64,000 nucleotides of DNA, from positions 62,001 to 126,000 of the forward strand of contig JBCBBH010000004.1 of assembly GCA_038531945.1 (NCBI GenBank). Reading direction: 5' to 3'. The stretch's first letter is position 1; the number at the start of each line of letters is the position of its first letter. Positions 60,086 through 64,000 of this stretch are shown here, one piece after another. The DNA is from CALBPI01 sp038531945. GTDB taxonomy: Bacteria; Pseudomonadota; Gammaproteobacteria; Steroidobacterales; Woeseiaceae. The notes under the pieces are model-generated. The model had not been told where the DNA came from, did no database searches, and was given only the letters and a program-made list of their open reading frames with translations. A program made the translations under genes and the position numbers.

Positions 60086-62023
60086 CTAGCTGCTCTGACC
60101 TGCAGGGCCGCCAATGGGCCCATCCGGTTTCCGCTTAGGCGTCTCATCCTTCGTTAACGCAGTCGGCGGGTTGTCGTTATCCGTCCAATCCGCAGGTGGC
60201 CTCGGATCATCGCCCTTCATGATGTCGGCGATTTGATGTTCATCGATCGTTTCGTACTTGATCAGCGCTTCCGCCATCACATGTAGCTTGTCGATGTTTT
60301 CCTTCAAGATGGTTTCAGCGCGCTCATAATTCGCGTCCATGATGCGTCGGATTTCTTCATCGATCGCCTTCGCCGTCTCGCCCGAAACCTGCTTGGTCTG
60401 GGTCATTGTGCGGCCGAGGAAGACTTCGCCCTCTTCCTCGCTGTAACTCAACGGACCAAGACGTTCGGATAGTCCCCACTTGGTAACCATACTCCGAGCG
60501 ATATCCGTCGCACGTTCGATGTCGTTCGACGCTCCGGTCGTGACGCCTTCAGCACCCAGGATCATCTCCTCCGCAATTCGACCACCGAACAAGGTCGCAA
60601 TTCGACTGTTCAATCGCTGCTTGGACGTGCTGTAGCGGTCGCCCTCCGGCAAAAACATCGTGACGCCCAATGCGCGGCCTCGCGGAATGATCGTGACTTT
60701 GTAAACCGGATCATGATCCGGGACGGTTAGCCCCACGATCGCGTGGCCCGCTTCGTGGTACGCGGTGTTACTTTTCTCTTCCTCGCTCATGACCATAGAT
60801 CGGCGCTCAGAGCCCATCATGATCTTGTCTTTGGCTTTCTCGAACTCCTCCATGCCAACCGTGCGTCGATTGGCACGCGCCGCGAACAGCGCCGCCTCAT
60901 TGACGAGGTTCGCAAGATCAGCACCGGAGAAACCAGGCGTGCCACGGGCGATGATGGCGGGACGTACATCGTCGCCGAGAGGCACCTTGCGCATGTGCAC
61001 GCGCAGGATCTGTTCGCGCCCACGCACGTCCGGCAATGGGACGACGACCTGGCGGTCAAATCGCCCGGGTCGCAAAAGCGCCGGATCCAGGACATCCGGA
61101 CGGTTGGTTGCAGCGATGACAATGATGCCCTCGTTGCCCTCGAACCCATCCATCTCTACAAGCAATTGGTTCAGTGTTTGCTCGCGCTCGTCATGACCGC
61201 CGCCGAGTCCAGCGCCGCGATGGCGACCGACGGCGTCAATCTCGTCGATAAAGATGATGCACGGCGCATGCTTTTTCGCCTGATCAAACATGTCGCGAAC
61301 ACGCGATGCCCCGACACCGACGAACATCTCGACGAAATCGGAACCGGAAATCGTGAAGAACGGAACTTTCGCCTCGCCCGCGATCGCGCGCGCCAGAAGC
61401 GTTTTACCCGTTCCGGGTGACCCCACCATCAGAACGCCCTTAGGAATCTTTCCGCCGAGTCGCTGAAATTTGCTCGGGTCTTTGAGGAAGTCGACAATCT
61501 CGACCACCTCTTCTTTCGCTTCCTCTACGCCGGCAACGTCAGCGAAAGTCACACCGACCTGGTCCTCACCAAGTAGTCGCGCCTTGCTCTTGCCAAACGA
61601 CATCGCGCCTCGTCCACCGGCGCCGCCGCCTTGCATCTGCCGCATGAAGTAGATCCATACCGCGATCAACAGCAAAACGGGGAACGAATGCAGCAACAAC
61701 GTAAACAGGAAACTCTGCTCTTCAGGCTCTGGCATGTCGAAAGCGATGCCGCGCTCCTGTAGCTCGCCGACCAGTGCCGATACGTTATTAGCCTCGGGGT
61801 TGTAGGCGAAGAATCGCTTCTGATTTCCGGACGTCACGTAATGGACCATCGGGCCATCGAAACTCACCGACTGGATCGAATTGTTCTCGACCTTGCTCAG
61901 GAAATCAGAGTAGCGCTCTTTTGTCGCGCCACCCATGCCCGCGCTACCGAAATTTGAGACTACGGTAAGCAGGACCAGAATGATCACCACAAAAATAAGG
62001 ATGTTTTTGGCTGAATCGTTCAC
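60086..62023 (-). CDS. ftsH: ATP-dependent zinc metalloprotease FtsH
   Basis: Membrane-anchored AAA protease that degrades heat-shock sigma factor, LpxC and misassembled membrane proteins. It has 645 residues from GTG 62023 (MNDSAKNILIFV), with AGAGG 8 nt upstream. Two membrane segments (about 5-25 and 105-125) bracket a periplasmic domain. Walker A is GSPGTGKT (about 201). The zinc motif is HEAGH (about 421). The upstream in-frame ATG at 62086 gives unconserved residues. Confidence 0.97.
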   Translation of the reverse strand: MNDSAKNILIFVVIILVLLTVVSNFGSAGMGGATKERYSDFLSKVENNSIQSVSFDGPMVHYVTSGNQKRFFAYNPEANNVSALVGELQERGIAFDMPEPEEQSFLFTLLLHSFPVLLLIAVWIYFMRQMQGGGAGGRGAMSFGKSKARLLGEDQVGVTFADVAGVEEAKEEVVEIVDFLKDPSKFQRLGGKIPKGVLMVGSPGTGKTLLARAIAGEAKVPFFTISGSDFVEMFVGVGASRVRDMFDQAKKHAPCIIFIDEIDAVGRHRGAGLGGGHDEREQTLNQLLVEMDGFEGNEGIIVIAATNRPDVLDPALLRPGRFDRQVVVPLPDVRGREQILRVHMRKVPLGDDVRPAIIARGTPGFSGADLANLVNEAALFAARANRRTVGMEEFEKAKDKIMMGSERRSMVMSEEEKSNTAYHEAGHAIVGLTVPDHDPVYKVTIIPRGRALGVTMFLPEGDRYSTSKQRLNSRIATLFGGRIAEEMILGAEGVTTGASNDIERATDIARSMVTKWGLSERLGPLSYSEEEGEVFLGRTMTQTKQVSGETAKAIDEEIRRIMDANYERAETILKENIDKLHVMAEALIKYETIDEHQIADIMKGDDPRPPADWTDNDNPPTALTKDETPKRKPDGPIGGPAGQSS

Positions 62024-62152
62024 GAAGTTGCCTCTTTGGTTCGCGATAACATCATGATCGACGTAAATCGCAACATTTGGGAGCATTGGATCCGGCGTCC
62101 GCGCGCCGGGAAAAAGATCTCGGTATCTCGTTGACCAAGCTCAAATTTGACA

Positions 62153-62779
62153 CTACACCAAGCGAGGAGTTCTCGCCAGCGCGTAGACCTCAGTACTGGT
62201 GGGCCGAGAAGCCTTGGGCTTCTTGACCGCAACTTTGACAAAAACGCGTCGTAACGCCCTGACGTACTCATCAAAGCCTTCACCCTGGAACACCTTGCAG
62301 ACAAACACGCCCTTCGGGCCGAGCATCTCGGTCGCAAAATCGAGTGCGAGCTCGGCGAGATACATCGAACGGGGCTGGTCGACCGCCTTCACCCCACTGA
62401 TATTGGGGGCCATATCGCTCATTACAAGATCGAGCCGTTCGTTGCCGACGCTTTCGGTGACAGCATCCAGAACCGCCTGCTCGCGAAAGTCACCCTGTAT
62501 AAAGTGGACCCCCGCCAAAGCGTCCATGGGCAGCAAATCCACCGCGACGACCGAAACGTCGTCGTCGAGCTGTCGCGCTACCCATTGCGACCAACCACCA
62601 GGTGCTGCTCCAAGATCCGCGACTCGCATGCCGCGTCGCAGTATGCCTTGGTTGCGAGTTAACTCTTCCAGTTTGTAGACGGCTCTGGATCGGTACCCCT
62701 CCGTGCGCGCCTTGCGCACCCAGGGATCCTTCTCCTGCCGCTCCCGCCAACCTGAAGACGATCCGCGCGGTTTACTCAT
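62153..62779 (-). CDS. rlmE: 23S rRNA (uridine 2552-2'-O)-methyltransferase
   Basis: FtsJ/RrmJ heat-shock methyltransferase of the 50S A loop. It has 208 residues. The SAM motif is VADLGAAPGGWSQW. The catalytic K-D-K-E set is found in SRAVYKLEEL, MSDMAPN, VCKVFQGEG and TEVYALA. It is followed by ftsH, the usual order, with a 129-nt gap that could hold an ftsH promoter. Confidence 0.96.
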   Translation of the reverse strand: MSKPRGSSSGWRERQEKDPWVRKARTEGYRSRAVYKLEELTRNQGILRRGMRVADLGAAPGGWSQWVARQLDDDVSVVAVDLLPMDALAGVHFIQGDFREQAVLDAVTESVGNERLDLVMSDMAPNISGVKAVDQPRSMYLAELALDFATEMLGPKGVFVCKVFQGEGFDEYVRALRRVFVKVAVKKPKASRPTSTEVYALARTPRLV

Positions 62780-62872
62780 CGGTCGTCTCGCGCGGGAGTT
62801 GGCGTGACGTGACTGGCCTTTCTGTGTAGTTCATACTCCACGCCCAATTCCACATTGCCCGGCGGGCCCACC

Positions 62873-63175
62873 GTGTATCAACTTTCCGAAAGACAGAAAA
62901 AAACCCTGCGGGGATTCGGTCACAAACTGAAACCTGTGGTCATCATCGCGGACGCTGGCCTCAGCACCAACGTGCGTCACGAAATCGAGCAAGCACTGGA
63001 CTTTCATGAGTTGATCAAGATCAGCGTACGCAGTGGCGACCGGGACATTCGGGATGAGGTAATCGGCAAGATTTGCGAGGACTTTCAAGCTCAACTCGTC
63101 CAACGCACCGGCAATATTGGTCTGTTCTTCCGCCGCAACACCGAAAAACCCAAAGTCGTCCTGGGCAGCCGCTAA
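62873..63175 (+). CDS. yhbY: YhbY family RNA-binding protein
   Basis: CRM-domain protein of 100 residues that associates with pre-50S ribosomal subunits. The core is LSERQKKTLRGFGHKLKPVVIIADAGLSTNV with the GxxG-type turn, and HELIKISVRSGDRD. I chose GTG 62873 because homology starts there; TTG 62855 would add six residues. It is divergent from rlmE, as in E. coli, and its stop overlaps the greA stop from the opposite strand. Confidence 0.92.
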   Translation: MYQLSERQKKTLRGFGHKLKPVVIIADAGLSTNVRHEIEQALDFHELIKISVRSGDRDIRDEVIGKICEDFQAQLVQRTGNIGLFFRRNTEKPKVVLGSR

Positions 63176-63648
63176 ACGTAGCGGACTTCTACGATCTCAT
63201 AGTCGCGTGCACCAGCCGGTGCCTGCACAGTGACCTCATCGCCCTCGTTCTTTCCAATCAAAGCTCGGGATATCGGTGAACTCACCGAGATGAGGCCACT
63301 CTTGATGTCGGCCTCATCGTCGCCGACGATCTGGTAGGTAAGCGTCTCGTCGCTTTCAAGATCGAGCAGTTCTACCGTCGCTCCGAACACGACCTTGCCG
63401 GTCGCTTTCAATTGCGTGACGTCAATCACTTGTGCGTTCGACAGTTTCGCCTCGATCTCCTGGATCCGGCCTTCCGCAAAACTCTGTTGCTCCTTGGCCG
63501 CATGATACTCAGCGTTCTCTTTCAAATCGCCATGCTCACGCGCTTCTGCGATCGCCTGGATGATCCGCGGGCGCTCGACCGACTTTAGCTGTTTAAGCTC
63601 AGCCTTCAGCTGTTCTGCGCCACGCGCGGTCAAAGGCACTTTGTTCAT
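63172..63648 (-). CDS. greA: Transcription elongation factor GreA
   Basis: Rescues arrested RNA polymerase by stimulating transcript cleavage. It has 158 residues. The coiled-coil tip acidic residues lie in ARE..GDLKENAEYHAAKE, and the C-terminal FKBP-like domain includes ISVSSPISRALIGKNEGDEV. It lies 32 nt after carB, the standard pairing. Confidence 0.97.
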   Translation of the reverse strand: MNKVPLTARGAEQLKAELKQLKSVERPRIIQAIAEAREHGDLKENAEYHAAKEQQSFAEGRIQEIEAKLSNAQVIDVTQLKATGKVVFGATVELLDLESDETLTYQIVGDDEADIKSGLISVSSPISRALIGKNEGDEVTVQAPAGARDYEIVEVRYV

Positions 63649-63680
63649 TTGTTGTCCTCCTGGACTGGGACCCGGCTATA

Positions 63681-64000
63681 TCAGGCCGCCTGCGTCGCGT
63701 GCAGGTCCTGCAGGCAATTCACTGCGTCATCCGCAATATGCTGCATCGCATCGCAGGTCGCTCGTGCCGCCGCCAGAGTCGTGTAGTACGTTACACCGCG
63801 AGCAACTGCCTCGCCGCGAATCGTCTGTGAATCGCGGATGGCCTTTTTGCCTTCGGTGGTATTGATGATCAGCTCAACCTCATCGTTCTTGATCATATCG
63901 ACAAGATGTGGCCGACCTTCGCTGACCTTGTTTGCTCGTCGGCACTCAACACCCGCATCTGCGAGAGCTTTCGCGGTGCCGTGAGTTGCCACGATATCAA
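63681..64000 (-). CDS. carB: Carbamoyl-phosphate synthase large subunit, C-terminal end only
   Basis: Only the last 106 codons are inside the window; the gene continues past the right edge. These residues form the methylglyoxal-synthase-like allosteric domain: GTAKALADAGVECRRANKVSEGRPHLVDMIKNDEVELIINTT, and VAYYTT-type end (ARGVTYYTTLAAARATCDAM). It makes carbamoyl phosphate for arginine and pyrimidines. carB-greA is the common order. Confidence 0.94.
   Translation of the reverse strand, partial: DIVATHGTAKALADAGVECRRANKVSEGRPHLVDMIKNDEVELIINTTEGKKAIRDSQTIRGEAVARGVTYYTTLAAARATCDAMQHIADDAVNCLQDLHATQAA

Overview
This 64 kb window is a chromosome segment of a Gammaproteobacterium. The evidence is gene content and order: smc-zipA-ligA, tpiA-secG-tRNA-Leu-nuoA..N, rimP-nusA-infB-rbfA-truB-rpsO-pnp, rluB-scpB-scpA-yciO, gyrA-serC and divergent rlmE/yhbY. 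It encodes complex I, ubiquinone synthesis (ubiG) and a PhaR-type regulator, which fits an aerobic free-living heterotroph. I cannot place the order or genus from sequence alone. Most of the window is housekeeping and densely packed, with many 4-nt start/stop overlaps.

Layout. 1-5.7 kb (minus): gyrA-serC-serA-pheA (pheA runs off the left edge). 5.9-11.4 kb (plus): mtaD-ubiG-gph-rmuC-squalene/phytoene-synthase-like-yciK, apparently one operon starting from a promoter that should give a leaderless mRNA. 11.4-14.5 kb (minus): rluB, scpB, scpA, yciO. 14.6-16.4 kb (plus): yciB-bolA-parvulin, closed by a terminator. 16.4-20.2 kb: an accessory block with a secreted protein carrying nineteen 11-residue repeats and two DUF6502-like paralogues. 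20.2-26.5 kb (minus): smc-zipA-ligA. 26.6-30.4 kb (plus): queF, a DksA with a histone-H1-like tail, gluQ, phaR, and a YheT-type hydrolase whose only sensible start is CTG. 30.4-39.1 kb (minus): the rimP-to-pnp translation/RNA operon behind an attenuator-like leader. 39.1-41.5 kb: a second accessory block with an oxidoreductase and a two-gene TIR + PH-like membrane protein unit, placed where tRNA-fMet and rimP are usually close together. 41.7-56.5 kb (minus): tRNA-fMet, nuoN back to nuoA (14 genes), a structured nuo leader, tRNA-Leu(GAG). 56.5-64 kb (minus except yhbY): secG, tpiA, glmM, folP, ftsH, rlmE, yhbY (plus), greA, carB (3' end only).

How the genes work together. The nuo operon builds the proton-pumping NADH:quinone oxidoreductase. 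The rimP-pnp operon couples 30S maturation, transcription elongation, initiation and mRNA decay. smc with scpA/scpB makes the chromosome condensin, zipA and yciB serve the division site and envelope, and gyrA and ligA maintain DNA. The best candidates for undescribed biology are the repeat-protein/DUF6502 block and the TIR + PH-like pair; both interrupt conserved synteny and neither contains a visible mobility gene.
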